From positions 372,001 through 436,000 of the forward strand of contig NW_027478756.1 in the NCBI RefSeq assembly GCF_051014685.1: 64,000 nt of DNA, read 5' to 3'. Numbering within the stretch: the first letter of the stretch is position 1; every line of letters begins with the position of its first letter. Of this stretch, positions 23,209-36,237 are shown in pieces. Position numbers and translations under genes: made by a program. This stretch comes from Ptiloglossa arizonensis (taxonomy: Eukaryota; Arthropoda; Insecta; Hymenoptera; Colletidae). A model generated the notes under the pieces. It made no database searches. It was not told the DNA's origin and was given only the letters and a program-made list of their open reading frames with translations.

Positions 23209-24140
23209 CCCCATTACAATGGTGTGTGTACTTTTCCCCTAGGCCATTCCAGTTATTCGTTTCCAGTATCAGACTTGCGAAATTTTTTATGGTCTCTCAA
23301 CCATTCCTTAACTTCAAACTCCCATATCTCGCGAACGGATGGACGAACTCGAGAAATTCCTGTTTCATCTGAAAGTAGAAATTCGCCCGATTACAACGGT
23401 GTGTGTATTTTTCCCCTAGGCCTTTGTAGTTATTTGTTTCGAGTATCAGACATGCGAAAATTTTGATCGTTTCTCAACCATTCCTTAACTTCAAACTCCC
23501 GTATCACGCGAACGGATTGACGAACTCGAGAAATTCCTATTGCATCTGAAAGCAGAAACTCGCGCGATTACAACAGTATGTGTATTTTTCCCCTAGGCCT
23601 TTGTAGTTATTTGTTTCGAGTTTCAGACTTGCGAAAATTTTGATGGTTTCTCAACCATTCCTTAACTTCAAACTCCCATATCTCGCGAACGGATTGACGA
23701 ACACGAGAAATTCCTATTGCATCTAACAGCAGAAGCTCGCCCGATTTCAACGGTATGTGTACTTTTCCCCTAGGCCATTCCAGTTATTGGTTACGAGTAT
23801 CAGACCAGCGAAAATTTTGATGGTTTCTCAACCATTCCCTAACTTCAAACTCCCATATCTCGCGCACGGATTGACGAACTCGCGAAGTTCCTGTTGCCTC
23901 TGAAAGTAGAAACTCGCCCCATTACAATGGTGTGTGTACTTTTCCCCTAGGCCATTCCAGTTATTCGTTTCCAGTATCAGACTTGCGAAATTTTTTATGG
24001 TCTCTCAACCATTCCTTAACTTCAAACTCCCATATCTCGCGAACGGATGGACGAACTCGAGAAATTCAAGTTTCATCTGAAAGTAGAAATTCGCCCGATT
24101 ACAACGGTATGTGTATTTTTGCCCTAGGCCTCTGTAGTTA
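23209..24140. repeat. Third copy of block B end
   Basis: Matches 15,066-15,998 at offset 8,143 apart from the replaced patch at 23,493-23,620. The frames at 23224 and 23932 mirror those at 15081 and 15789. A private change, TTCAAGTTTCATCTG, occurs near 24,066. Confidence 0.88.
23493..23620. repeat. Replaced patch introducing a CENP-B-box-like variant
   Basis: The flanks match 15,066-15,998. The equivalent 15,350-15,475 has CATATTATGCGAACGG and a CATCGGTATATG segment; here the sequence is CCGTATCACGCGAACGG, GCGCGATTACAACAG and GGCCTTTGTAGTTATTTG, the type seen at 6.3-6.4 kb and 10.4 kb. The length is unchanged. This looks like gene conversion from another monomer lineage, and it brings an exact CENP-B-box core match to 23497-23513. 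Confidence 0.83.
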
Positions 24141-25733
24141 TTGGTTTCGAGTATCAGACTTGCGAAAATTTTGATGGTTTCTCAACCGTTCCTTAAATTC
24201 AAACTCCCATATCTCGCGAACGGATTGACGAACTCGAGAAATTCCTGTTGCATCTGAAAGTAGAAACTCGCCCGATTACAGCGGTATGTGTATTTTTGCC
24301 CTAGGCCATAGTAGTTATTGGTTTCGAGTACCAGAGTTGCGAAAATTTTGATGGTTTGTCAACCATTCCTTAATTTCAAACTCCCATATCTCAGGAAAGG
24401 ATTGACGATCTCGAGAAATTCCTGTTGCTTCTGAAAGTAGAAACACGCCCGATTACAGTGGTGTGTGTACTTTTCCCCTTGGCCATTCCAGTTATTGGTT
24501 TCGAGAATCAGACAAGCGAAAATTTTGACGGTTTCTCAACCATTCCTTAATTTCAAACTCCCATATCTCGCGAACGGATTGACGAACTCGAGAAATTCCT
24601 GTTGCTTCTGAGGGTAGAAACTCGCCCCATTACAATGGTGTGTGTACTTTTCCCCTTAGGCCATTCCAGTTATTGGTTTCGTGTATCAGACCAGCCAAAT
24701 TTTTGATGGTTTCTCAACCATTCCTTAACTTCAAACTCCCATATTAATGGAACGGATTGACGAACTCGAGAAATTCCTATTGCATCTGAAAGCAGAAACT
24801 CGCCCGATTACATCGGTGTGTGCATTTTTGCCCTAGGCCATAGTAGTTATTTGTTTCGAGTATCAGACTTGCGAAAATGTTGATGGTTTCTCAACCATTC
24901 CTTAACTTCAAACTCCCATATCGCGCGAACGGATTGACGAACACGAGAAATTCCTACTGCATCTGACAGCAGAAACTCGCCCGATTTCAACGGTATGTTT
25001 ACTTTTCCCCTAGGCCATTCCAGTTATTGGTTTCGAGTATCAGACCAGCGAAAATTTTGATGGTTTCTCAACCATTCCTTAATTTCAAACTCCCATATCT
25101 CGCGAACGGATTGACGAACTCGACAAATTCTTCTTGCATCTGAAAGCAGAAACTCGCCCGATTACAACGGTATGTGTATCTTTCCCCTAGGCCATTGTAG
25201 TTATTGGTTTCGAGTATCAGACTTGCGAAAATTTTGATGGTTTCTCAACCATTCCTTAACTTCAAACTCCCATATCTTGCGAACGGATAGACGAACTCGA
25301 GAAATTCCTGTTTCATCTGAAAGTAGAAATTCGTCCCATTACAATGGTGTGTGTACTTTTCCCCTAACCCATAGTAGTTATGGGTTTCGAGTATCAGACT
25401 TGCGAAAATTTTGATCGTTTGTCAACCACTCCTTCACTTGAAACTCCCATATCTCGCGAACGGATTGACGAACTCGAGAAATTCCTATTGCATCTGAAAG
25501 CAGAAACTCGCCCGATTACAACGCTATGTGTATTTTTGCCCTAGGCCTCTGTAGTTATTGGTTTCGAGTATCAGACTTGCGAAAATTTTGATGGTTTCTC
25601 ACCCGTTCCTTAAATTCAAACTCCCATATCTCGCGAACGGATTGACGAACTCGAGAAATTCCTGTTGCATCTGAAAGTAGAAACTCGCCCCATTACAATG
25701 GTGTGTGTACTTTTCCCCTAGGCCATTCCAGTT
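24141..25733. repeat. Block C, copy 2, with full marker cassette
   Basis: Counterpart of 16,352-17,944 (offset 7,789). It carries TCAGGAAAGG at 24390, the 178-bp monomer CCCCTTAGGCC at 24652, TTAATGG at 24743, AAAATGTTGATGG near 24,874, and the inverted repeat at 25366-25386. At 24,923-25,148 it has the version shared with 11.64-11.88 kb, so this copy looks unconverted. Confidence 0.9.
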
Positions 25734-27990
25734 CTTGGTTTCGAGTATCAGACCAGCGAAATTTTTGATGGTTTCTCAAACATTCCTAAACTTCAAACTC
25801 CCATATCGCGCGAACGGATTGACGAACACGAGAAATTCCTACTGCATCTGACAGCAGAAACTCGCCCGATTTCAACGGTATGTTTACTTTTCCCCTAGGC
25901 CATTCCAGTTATTGGTTTCGAGTATCAGACCAGCGAAAATTTTGATGGTTTCTCAACCATTCCTTAACTTCAAACTCCCATATCTCGCGAACGAATTGAC
26001 GAACTCGAGAAATTCTTGTTGCATCTGAAAGCAGAAACTCGCCCGATTACAACGGTATGTGTATTTTTCCCCTAGGCCTTTGTAGTTATTTGTTTCGAGT
26101 ATCAGACATGCGAAAATTTTGATCGTTTCTCAAACATTCCTTAACTTCAAACTCCCATATTATGCGAACGGATTGACGAACTCGAGAAATTCCTATTGCA
26201 TCTGAAAGCAGAAACTCGCCCGATTACATCGGTATATGTATTTTTGCCCTAGGCCATAGTAGTTATTGGTTTCGAGTTTCAGACTTGCGAAAATATTGAT
26301 GGTTTCTCAACCATTCCTTAATTTCAAACTCCCATATCTCGCGAACGGATTGACAAACTCGAGAAATTCCTGTTGCATCTGAAAGTTGAAACTCGCCCCA
26401 TTACAATGGTGTGTGTACTTTTCCCCTAGGCCATAGTAGTTATTGGTTTCGAGTATCAGACATGCGAAAATTTTGATGGTTTCTCAACCATTCCTTAACT
26501 TCAAACTCCCATATCACGCGAACGGATTGACGAACTCGAGAAATTCCTATTGCATCTGAAAGCAGAAACTCGCGCGATTACAACAGTATGTGTATTTTTC
26601 CCCTAGGCCTTTGTAGTTATTTGTTTCGAGTATTAGACCTGCGAAAATTTTGATGGTTTCTCAACCATTCCTTAACTTCACACTCCCATGTCTCGCGAAC
26701 GGATTGACGAACACGAGAAATTCCTCTTGCATCTGAAAGTAGAAACTCGCCCGATTACAACGGTGTGTGTACTTTTCCCCTAGGCCATTCCAGTTATTGG
26801 TTTCGAGTATCAGACATGCGAAAATTTTGATGGTTTCTCAACCATTCCTTAACTTCAAACTCCCGTATCACGCGAACGGATTGACGAACTCGAGAAATTC
26901 CTATTGCATCTGAAAGCAGAAACTCGCCCGATTACAACGCTATGTGTATTTTTGCCCTAGGCCTCTGTAGTTATTGGTTTCGAGTATCAGACTTGCGAAA
27001 ATTTTGATGGTTTCTCACCCGTTCCTTAAATTCAAACTCCCATATCTCGCGAACGGATTGACGAACTCGAGAAATTCCTGTTGCATCTGAAAGTAGAAAC
27101 TCGCCCCATTACAATGGTGTGTGTACTTTTCCCCTAGGCCATTCCAGTTCTTGGTTTCGAGTATCAGACCAGCGAAATTTTTGATGGTTTCTCAAACATT
27201 CCTAAACTTCAAACTCCCATATCGCGCGAACGGATTGACGAACACGAGAAATTCCTACTGCATCTGACAGCAGAAACTCGCCCGATTTCAACGGTATGTT
27301 TACTTTTCCCCTAGGCCATTCCAGTTATTGGTTTCGAGTATCAGACCAGCGAAAATTTTGATGGTTTCTCAACCATTCCTTAACTTCAAACTCCCATATC
27401 TCGCGAACGAATTGACGAACTCGAGAAATTCTTGTTGCATCTGAAAGCAGAAACTCGCCCGATTACAACGGTATGTGTATTTTTCCCCTAGGCCTTTGTA
27501 GTTATTTGTTTCGAGTATCAGACATGCGAAAATTTTGATCGTTTCTCAAACATTCCTTAACTTCAAACTCCCATATTATGCGAACGGATTGACGAACTCG
27601 AGAAATTCCTATTGCATCTGAAAGCAGAAACTCGCCCGATTACATCGGTATATGTATTTTTGCCCTAGGCCATAGTAGTTATTGGTTTCGAGTTTCAGAC
27701 TTGCGAAAATATTGATGGTTTCTCAACCATTCCTTAATTTCAAACTCCCATGTCTCGCGAACGGATTGACGAACACGAGAAATTCCTCTTGCATCTGAAA
27801 GTAGAAACTCGCCCGATTACAACGGTGTGTGTACTTTTCCCCTAGGCCATTCCAGTTATTGGTTTCGAGTATCAGACATGCGAAAATTTTGATGGTTTCT
27901 CAACCATTCCTTAACTTCAAACTCCCGTATCACGCGAACGGATTGACGAACTCGAGAAATTCCTATTGCATCTGAAAGCAGAAACTCGCG
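25734..27990. repeat. 8-mer duplication (1,416 bp) with a template-switched end
   Basis: 25,461-26,335 is repeated at 26,877-27,751, marked by CCAGTTCTTGG (25,728 and 27,144), AACATTCCTAAACTTC and GAAAATATTGATGG. From 27,752 the sequence stops following that copy and instead follows 26,690-26,928 (offset 1,062), sharing the rare CATGTCTCGCG word. The duplication is therefore two overlapping exchanges with different offsets, eight and six monomers. CENP-B-box-like exact cores lie at 26861-26877 and 27923-27939. Confidence 0.9.
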
Positions 27991-30448
27991 CGATTACAAC
28001 AGTATGTGTATTTTTCCCCTAGGCCTTTGTAGTTATTTGTTTCGAGTATGAGACCTGCGAAAATTTTGATGGTTTCTCGACCATTCCTTAACTTCAAACT
28101 CCCATATCTCGCGAACGGATTGACGAACTGGAGAAATTCCTCTTGCATCTGAAAGTAGAAACTCGCCCGATTACAACGGCATGTGTATTTTTCCCCTAGG
28201 CCTCTGTAGTTATTGGTTTCGGGAATCAGACTTGAGAAAATTTTGATGGTTGCTCAACCATTCCTTAACTTCAAACTCCCATATCTCGCGAACGAATTGA
28301 CGAACTCGAGAAATTCCTATTGCATCTGAAAGCAGAAACTCGCCCGATTACAACGGTATGTGTATTTTTGCCCTAGGCCTCTGTAGTTATTGGTTTCGAG
28401 TATCAGACTTGCGAAAATTTTGATGGTTTCTCAACCATTCCTTAATTTCAAACTCCCTAATCTCGCGAACGGATTGACGAACTCGAGAAATTCCTGTTGC
28501 ATCTGAAAGTAGAAACTCGCCCGATTACAGCGGTATGTGTATTTTTGCCCTAGGCCATAGTAGTTATTGGTTTCGAGTATCAGAGTTGCGAAAATTTTGA
28601 TGGTTTGTCAACCATTCCTTAATTTCAAACTCCCATATCTCAGGAACGGATTGACGACCTCGAGAAATTCCTGTTGCTTCTGAAAGTAGAAACACGCCCG
28701 ATTACAGTGGTGTGTGTACTTTTCCCCTAGGCCATTCCAGTTATTGGTTTCGAGTATCAGACAAGCGAAAATATTGATGGTTTCTCAACCATTCCTTAAT
28801 TTCAAACTCCCATATCTCGCGAACGGATTGACGAACTCGAGAAATTCCTGTTGCTTCTGAAAGTAGAAACTCGCCCCATTACAATGGTGTGTGTACTTTT
28901 CCCCTTAGGCCATTCCAGTTATTGGTTTCGAGTATCAGACCAGCCAAATTTTTGATGGTTTCTCAACCATTCCTTAACTTCAAACTCCCATATTAATGGA
29001 ACGGATTGACGAACTCGAGAAATTCCTATTGCATCTGAAAGCAGAAACTCGCCCGATTACATCGGTGTGTGCATTTTTGCCCTAGGCCATAGTAGTTATT
29101 TGTTTCGAGTATCAGACTTGCGAAAATTTTGATGGTTTCTCATCCATTGCTTAACTTCAAACTCCCATTTCGCGCGAACGGATTGACGAACACGAGAAGT
29201 TCCTACTGCATCTGACAGCAGAAACTCGCCCGATTTCAACGGTATGTTTACTTTTCCCCTAGGCCATTCCAGTTATTGGTTTCGAGTATCAGACCAGCGA
29301 AAATTTTGATGGTTTCTCAACCATTCCTTAACTTCAAACTCCCATATCTCGCGAACGAATTGACGAACTCGAGAAATTCTTGTTGCATCTGAAAGCAGAA
29401 ACTCGCCCGATTACAACGGTATGTGTATTTTTCCCCTAGGCCTTTGTAGTTATTTGTTTCGAGTATCAGACATGCGAAAATTTTGATCGTTTCTCAAACA
29501 TTCCTTAACTTCAAACTCCCATATTATGCGAACGGATTGACGAACTCGAGAAATTCCTATTGCATCTGAAAGCAGAAACTCGCCCGATTACATCGGTATA
29601 TGTATTTTTGCCCTAGGCCATAGTAGTTATTGGTTTCGAGTTTCAGACTTGCGAAAATATTGATGGTTTCTCAACCATTCCTTAATTTCAAACTCCCATA
29701 TCTCGCGAACGGATTGACAAACTCGAGAAATTCCTGTTGCATCTGAAAGTTGAAACTCGCCCCATTACAACGGTGTGTGTACTTTTCCCCTAGGCCATTC
29801 CAGTTATTGGTTTCGAGTATCAGACATGCGAAAATTTTGATGGTTTCTCAACCATTCCTTAACTTCAAACTCCCGTATCACGCGAACGGATTGACGAACT
29901 CGAGAAATTCCTATTGCATCTGAAAGCAGAAACTCGCGCGATTACAACAGTATGTGTATTTTTCCCCTAGGCCTTTGTAGTTATTTGTTTCGAGTATGAG
30001 ACCTGCGAAAATTTTGATGGTTTCTCAACCATTCCTTAACTTCACACTCCCATATCTCGCGAACGGATTGACGAAAACGAGAAATTCCTCTTGCATCTGA
30101 AAGTAGAAACTCGCCCGATTACAACGGTGTGTGTACTTTTCCCCTAGGCCATTCCAGTTATTGGTTTCGAGTATCAGACCAGCGAAAATTTTGATTGTTT
30201 CTCGACCATTCCTTAACTTCAAACTCCCATATCTCGCGAACGGATTGACGAACTGGAGAAATTCCTCTTGCATCTGAAAGTAGAAACTCGCCCGATTACA
30301 ACGGCATGTGTATTTTTCCCCTAGGCCTCTGTAGTTATTGGTTTCGGGAATCAGACATGAGAAAATATTGATGGTTGCTCAACCATTCCTTAACTTCAAA
30401 CTCCCATATCTCGCGAACGAATTGACGAACTCGAGAAATTCCTATTGC
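27991..30448. repeat. Marker-cassette region leading into the 11-mer HOR
   Basis: Contains a full cassette (TCAGGAACGG near 28,639, CCCCTTAGGCC at 28901, TTAATGG at 28993, a CCTACTGCATCTGACAGC piece near 29,203). At 29,300-29,700 there is a third copy of the CATATTATGCG / CATCGGTATATG / AAAATATTG trio also seen at 25.96-26.34 and 27.38-27.75 kb. An exact CENP-B-box core is at 29871-29887. The minus-strand frames at 27963 and 30025 are repeat artefacts. Confidence 0.87.
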
Positions 30449-33400
30449 ATCTGAAAGTAGAAACTCGCCCCAATACAATGTTGTGTGTACTTTTCCCCTA
30501 ACCCATAGTAGTTATGGGTTTCGAGTATCAGACTTGCGAAAATTTTGATGGTTTGTCAACCATTCCTTAACTTCAAACTCCCATACCTCGCGAACGGATT
30601 GACGAACTCGAGAAACTCCTATTGCATCTGAAAGCAGAAACTCGCCCGTCTACAACGGTATGTGTATTTTTGCCCTAGGCCTCTGTAGTTATTGGTTCCG
30701 AGTATCAGTCTTCCGAAAATTTTGATGGTTTCTCAACCGTTCCTTAAATTCAAACTCCCTAATCTCGCGAACGGATTGACGAACTCGAGAAATTCCTGTT
30801 GCATCTGAAAGTAGAAACTCGCCCGATTACAGCGGTATGTGTATTTTTGCCCTAGGCCATAGTAGTTATTGGTTTCGAGTATCAGAGTTGCGAAAATTTG
30901 GATGGTTTGTCAACCATTCCTTAATTTCAAACTCCCATATCTCAGGAACGGATTGACGACCTCGAGAAATTCCTGTTGCTTCTGAAAGTAGAAACACGCC
31001 CGATTACAGTGGTGTGTGTACTTTTCCCCTAGGCCATTCCAGTTATTGGTTTCGAGTATCAGACAAGCGAAAATTTTGATGGTTTCTCAACCATTCCTTA
31101 ATTTCAAACTCCCATATCTCGCGAACGGATTGACGAACTCGAGAAATTCCTGTTGCTTCTGAAAGTAGAAACTCGCCCCATTACAATGGTGTGTGTACTT
31201 TTCCCCTTAGGCCATTCCAGTTATTGGTTTCGAGTATCAGACCAGCCAAATTTTTGATGGTTTCTCAACCATTCCTTAACTTCAAACTCCCATATTAATG
31301 GAACGGATCGACGAACTCGAGAAATTCCTATTGCATCTGAAAGCAGAAACTCGCCCGATTACATCGGTGTGTGCATTTTTGCCCTAGGCCATAGTAGTTA
31401 TTTGTTTCGAGTATCAGACTTGCGAAAATTTTGATGGTTTCTCATCCATTCCTTAACTTCAAACTCCCATATCGCGCGAACGGATTGACGAACACGAGAA
31501 GTTCCTACTGCATCTGACAGCAGAAACTCGCCCGATTTCAACGGTATGTTTACTTTTCCCCTAGGCCATTCCAGTTATTGGTTTCGAGTATCAGACCAGC
31601 GAAAATTTTGATGGTTTCTCAACCATTCCTTAATTTCAAACTCCCATATCTCGCGAACGGATTGACGAACTCGCGAAGTTCCTGTTGCTTCTGAAAGTAG
31701 AAACTCGTCCCATTACAATGGTGTGTGTACTTTTCCCCTAACCCATAGTAGTTATGGGTTTCGAGTATCAGACTTGCGAAAATTTTGATCGTTTGTCAAC
31801 CACTCCTTCACTTGAAACTCCCATATCTCGCGAACGGATTGACGAACACGAGAAATTCCTATTGCATCTAACAGCAGAAACTCGCCCGATTTCAACGGTA
31901 TGTGTACTTTTCCCCTAGGCCATTCCAGTTATTGGTTACGAGTATCAGACCAGCGAAAATTTTGATGGTTTCTCAAACATTCCTTAATTTCAAACTCCCA
32001 TATCTCGCGAACGGAATGACGAACTCGCGAAGTTCCTGTTGCTTCTGAAAGTAGAAACTCGTCCAATTACAATGGTGTGTGTACTTTTCCCCTAACCCAT
32101 AGTAGTTATGGGTTTCGAGTATCAGACTTGCGAAAATTTTGATCGTTTGTCAACCACTCCTTCACTTGAAACTCCCATATCTCGCGAACGGATTGACGAA
32201 CTCGAGGAATTCCTATTGCATCTGAAAGCAGAAACTCGCCCGATTACAACGCTATATGTATTTTTGCCCTAGGCCTCTGTAGTTATTGGTTTCGAGTATC
32301 AGACTTGCGAAAATTTTGATGGTTTCTCACCCGTTCCTTAATTTCAAACTCCCATATCTCGCGAACGGAATGACGAACTCGCGAAGTTCCTGTTGCTTCT
32401 GAAAGTAGAAACTCGTCCCATTACAATGGTGTGTGTACTTTTCCCCTAACCCATAGTAGTTATGGGTTTCGAGTATCAGACTTGCGAAAATTTTGATGGT
32501 TTGTCAACCATTCCTTAACTTCAAACTCCCATACCTCGCGAACGGATTGACGAACTCGAGAAACTCCTATTGCATCTGAAAGCAGAAACTCGCCCGTTTA
32601 CAACGGTATGTGTATTTTTGCCCTAGGCCTCTGTAGTTATTGGTTCCGAGTATCAGTCTTGCGAAAATTTTGATGGTTTCTCAACCGTTCCTTAAATTCA
32701 AACTCCCTAATCTCGCGAACGGATTGACGAACTCGAGAAATTCCTGTTGCATCTGAAAGTAGAAACTCGCCCGATTACAGCGGTATGTGTATTTTTGCCC
32801 TAGGCCATAGTAGTTATTGGTTTCGAGTATCAGAGTTGCGAAAATTTGGATGGTTTGTCAACCATTCCTTAATTTCAAACTCCCATATCTCTGGAACGGA
32901 TTGACGACCTCGAGAAATTCCTGTTGCTTCTGAAAGTAGAAACACGCCCGATTACAGTGGTGTGTGTACTTTTCCCCTAGGCCATTCCAGTTATTGGTTT
33001 CGAGTATCAGACAAGCGAAAATTTTGATGGTTTCTCAACCATTCCTTAATTTCAAACTCCCATATCTCGCGAACGGATTGACGAACTCGAGAAATTCCTG
33101 TTGCTTCTGAAAGTAGAAACTCGCCCCATTACAATGGTGTGTGTACTTTTCCCCTTAGGCCATTCCAGTTATTGGTTTCGAGTATCAGACCAGCCAAATT
33201 TTTGATGGTTTCTCAACCATTCCTTAACTTCAAACTCCCATATTAATGGAACGGATCGACGAACTCGAGAAATTCCTATTGCATCTGAAAGCAGAAACTC
33301 GCCCGATTACATCGGTGTGTGCATTTTTGCCCTAGGCCATAGTAGTTATTTGTTTCGAGTATCAGACTTGCGAAAATTTTGATGGTTTCTCATCCATTCC

Positions 33401-36237
33401 TTAACTTCAAACTCCCATATCGCGCGAACGGATTGACGAACACGAGAAGTTCCTACTGCATCTGACAGCAGAAACTCGCCCGATTTCAACGGTATGTTTA
33501 CTTTTCCCCTAGGCCATTCCAGTTATTGGTTTCGAGTATCAGACCAGCGAAAATTTGGATGGTTTCTCAACCATTCCTTAATTTCAAACTCCCATATCTC
33601 GCGAACGGATTGACGAACTCGCGAAGTTCCTGTTGCTTCTGAAAGTAGAAACTCGTCCCATTACAATGGTGTGTGTACTTTTCCCCTAACCCATAGTAGT
33701 TATGGGTTTCGAGTATCAGACTTGCGAAAATTTTGATCGTTTGTCAACCACTCCTTCACTTGAAACTCCCATATCTCGCGAACGGATTGACGAACACGAG
33801 AAATTCCTATTGCATCTAACAGCAGAAACTCGCCCGATTTCAACGGTATGTGTACTTTTCCCCTAGGCCATTCCAGTTATTGGTTACGAGTATCAGACCA
33901 GCGAAAATTTTGATGGTTTCTCAAACATTCCTTAATTTCAAACTCCCATATCTCGCGAACGGAATGACGAACTCGCGAAGTTCCTGTTGCTTCTGAAAGT
34001 AGAAACTCGTCCCATTACAATGGTGTGTGTACTTTTCCCCTAACCCATAGTAGTTATGGGTTTCGAGTATCAGACTTGCGAAAATTTTGATCGTTTGTCA
34101 ACCACTCCTTCACTTGAAACTCCCATATCTCGCGAACGGATTGACGAACTCGAGGAATTCCTATTGCATCTGAAAGCAGAAACTCGCCCGATTACAACGC
34201 TATATGTATTTTTGCCCTAGGCCTCTGTAGTTATTGGTTTCGAGTATCAGACTTGCGAAAATTTTGATGGTTTCTCACCCGTTCCTTAATTTCAAACTCC
34301 CATATCTCGCGAACGGAATGACGAACTCGCGAAGTTCCTGTTGCTTCTGAAAGTAGAAACTCGTCCCATTACAATGGTGTGTGTACTTTTCCCCTAACCC
34401 ATAGTAGTTATGGGTTTCGAGTATCAGACTTGCGAAAATTTTGATGGTTTGTCAACCATTCCTTAACTTCAAACTCCCATACCTCGCGAACGGATTGACG
34501 AACTCGAGAAACTCCTATTGCATCTGAAAGCAGAAACTCGCCCGTTTACAACGGTATGTGTATTTTTGCCCTAGGCCTCTGTAGTTATTGGTTCCGAGTA
34601 TCAGTCTTGCGAAAATTTTGATGGTTTCTCAACCGTTCCTTAAATTCAAACTCCCTAATCTCGCGAACGGATTGACGAACTCGAGAAATTCCTGTTGCAT
34701 CTGAAAGTAGAAACTCGCCCGATTACAGCGGTATGTGTATTTTTGCCCTAGGCCATAGTAGTTATTGGTTTCGAGTATCAGAGTTGCGAAAATTTGGATG
34801 GTTTGTCAACCATTCCTTAATTTCAAACTCCCATATCTCAGGAACGGATTGACGACCTCGAGAAATTCCTGTTGCTTCTGAAAGTAGAAACACGCCCGAT
34901 TACAGTGGTGTGTGTACTTTTCCCCTAGGCCATTCCAGTTATTGGTTTCGAGTATCAGACAAGCGAAAATTTTGATGGTTTCTCAACCATTCCTTAATTT
35001 CAAACTCCCATATCTCGCGAACGGATTGACGAACTCGAGAAATTCCTGTTGCTTCTGAAAGTAGAAACTCGCCCCATTACAATGGTGTGTGTACTTTTCC
35101 CCTTAGGCCATTCCAGTTATTGGTTTCGAGTATCAGACCAGCCAAATTTTTGATGGTTTCTCAACCATTCCTTAACTTCAAACTCCCATATTAATGGAAC
35201 GGATCGACGAACTCGAGAAATTCCTATTGCATCTGAAAGCAGAAACTCGCCCGATTACATCGGTGTGTGCATTTTTGCCCTAGGCCATAGTAGTTATTTG
35301 TTTCGAGTATCAGACTTGCGAAAATTTTGATGGTTTCTCATCCATTCCTTAACTTCAAACTCCCATATCGCGCGAACGGATTGACGAACACGAGAAGTTC
35401 CTACTGCATCTGACAGCAGAAACTCGCCCGATTTCAACGGTATGTTTACTTTTCCCCTAGGCCATTCCAGTTATTGGTTTCGAGTATCAGACCAGCGAAA
35501 ATTTGGATGGTTTCTCAACCATTCCTTAATTTCAAACTCCCATATCTCGCGAACGGATTGACGAACTCGCGAAGTTCCTGTTGCTTCTGAAAGTAGAAAC
35601 TCGTCCCATTACAATGGTGTGTGTACTTTTCCCCTAACCCATAGTAGTTATGGGTTTCGAGTATCAGACTTGCGAAAATTTTGATCGTTTGTCAACCACT
35701 CCTTCACTTGAAACTCCCATATCTCGCGAACGGATTGACGAACACGAGAAATTCCTATTGCATCTAACAGCAGAAACTCGCCCGATTTCAACGGTATGTG
35801 TACTTTTCCCCTAGGCCATTCCAGTTATTGGTTACGAGTATCAGACCAGCGAAAATTTTGATGGTTTCTCAAACATTCCTTAATTTCAAACTCCCATATC
35901 TCGCGAACGGAATGACGAACTCGCGAAGTTCCTGTTGCTTCTGAAAGTAGAAACTCGTCCCATTACAATGGTGTGTGTACTTTTCCCCTAACCCATAGTA
36001 GTTATGGGTTTCGAGTATCAGACTTGCGAAAATTTTGATCGTTTGTCAACCACTCCTTCACTTGAAACTCCCATATCTCGCGAACGGATTGACGAACTCG
36101 AGGAATTCCTATTGCATCTGAAAGCAGAAACTCGCCCGATTACAACGCTATATGTATTTTTGCCCTAGGCCTCTGTAGTTATTGGTTTCGAGTATCAGAC
36201 TTGCGAAAATTTTGATGGTTTCTCACCCGTTCCTTAA
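30449..36237. repeat. 11-mer HOR, 1,948 bp, three tandem copies
   Basis: Copies are 30449-32396, 32397-34344 and 34345-36237. The period is 11 x 177 + 1; the extra base is the CCCCTTAGGCC insertion at 31203, 33151 and 35099, each 1,948 apart. The CTCCCTAATC marker at 30755, 32703 and 34651 gives the same spacing. Copies 2 and 3 are almost identical (one change seen, TCTGG/TCAGG near 32,891/34,839). Copy 1 differs at several sites (CCGTCT, TCTTCCG, GTCCAATTAC, AATTTTGATGG near 31,605). Each copy holds three perfect AACCCATA/TATGGGTT inverted repeats. This is the most regular part of the window. Confidence 0.96.
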
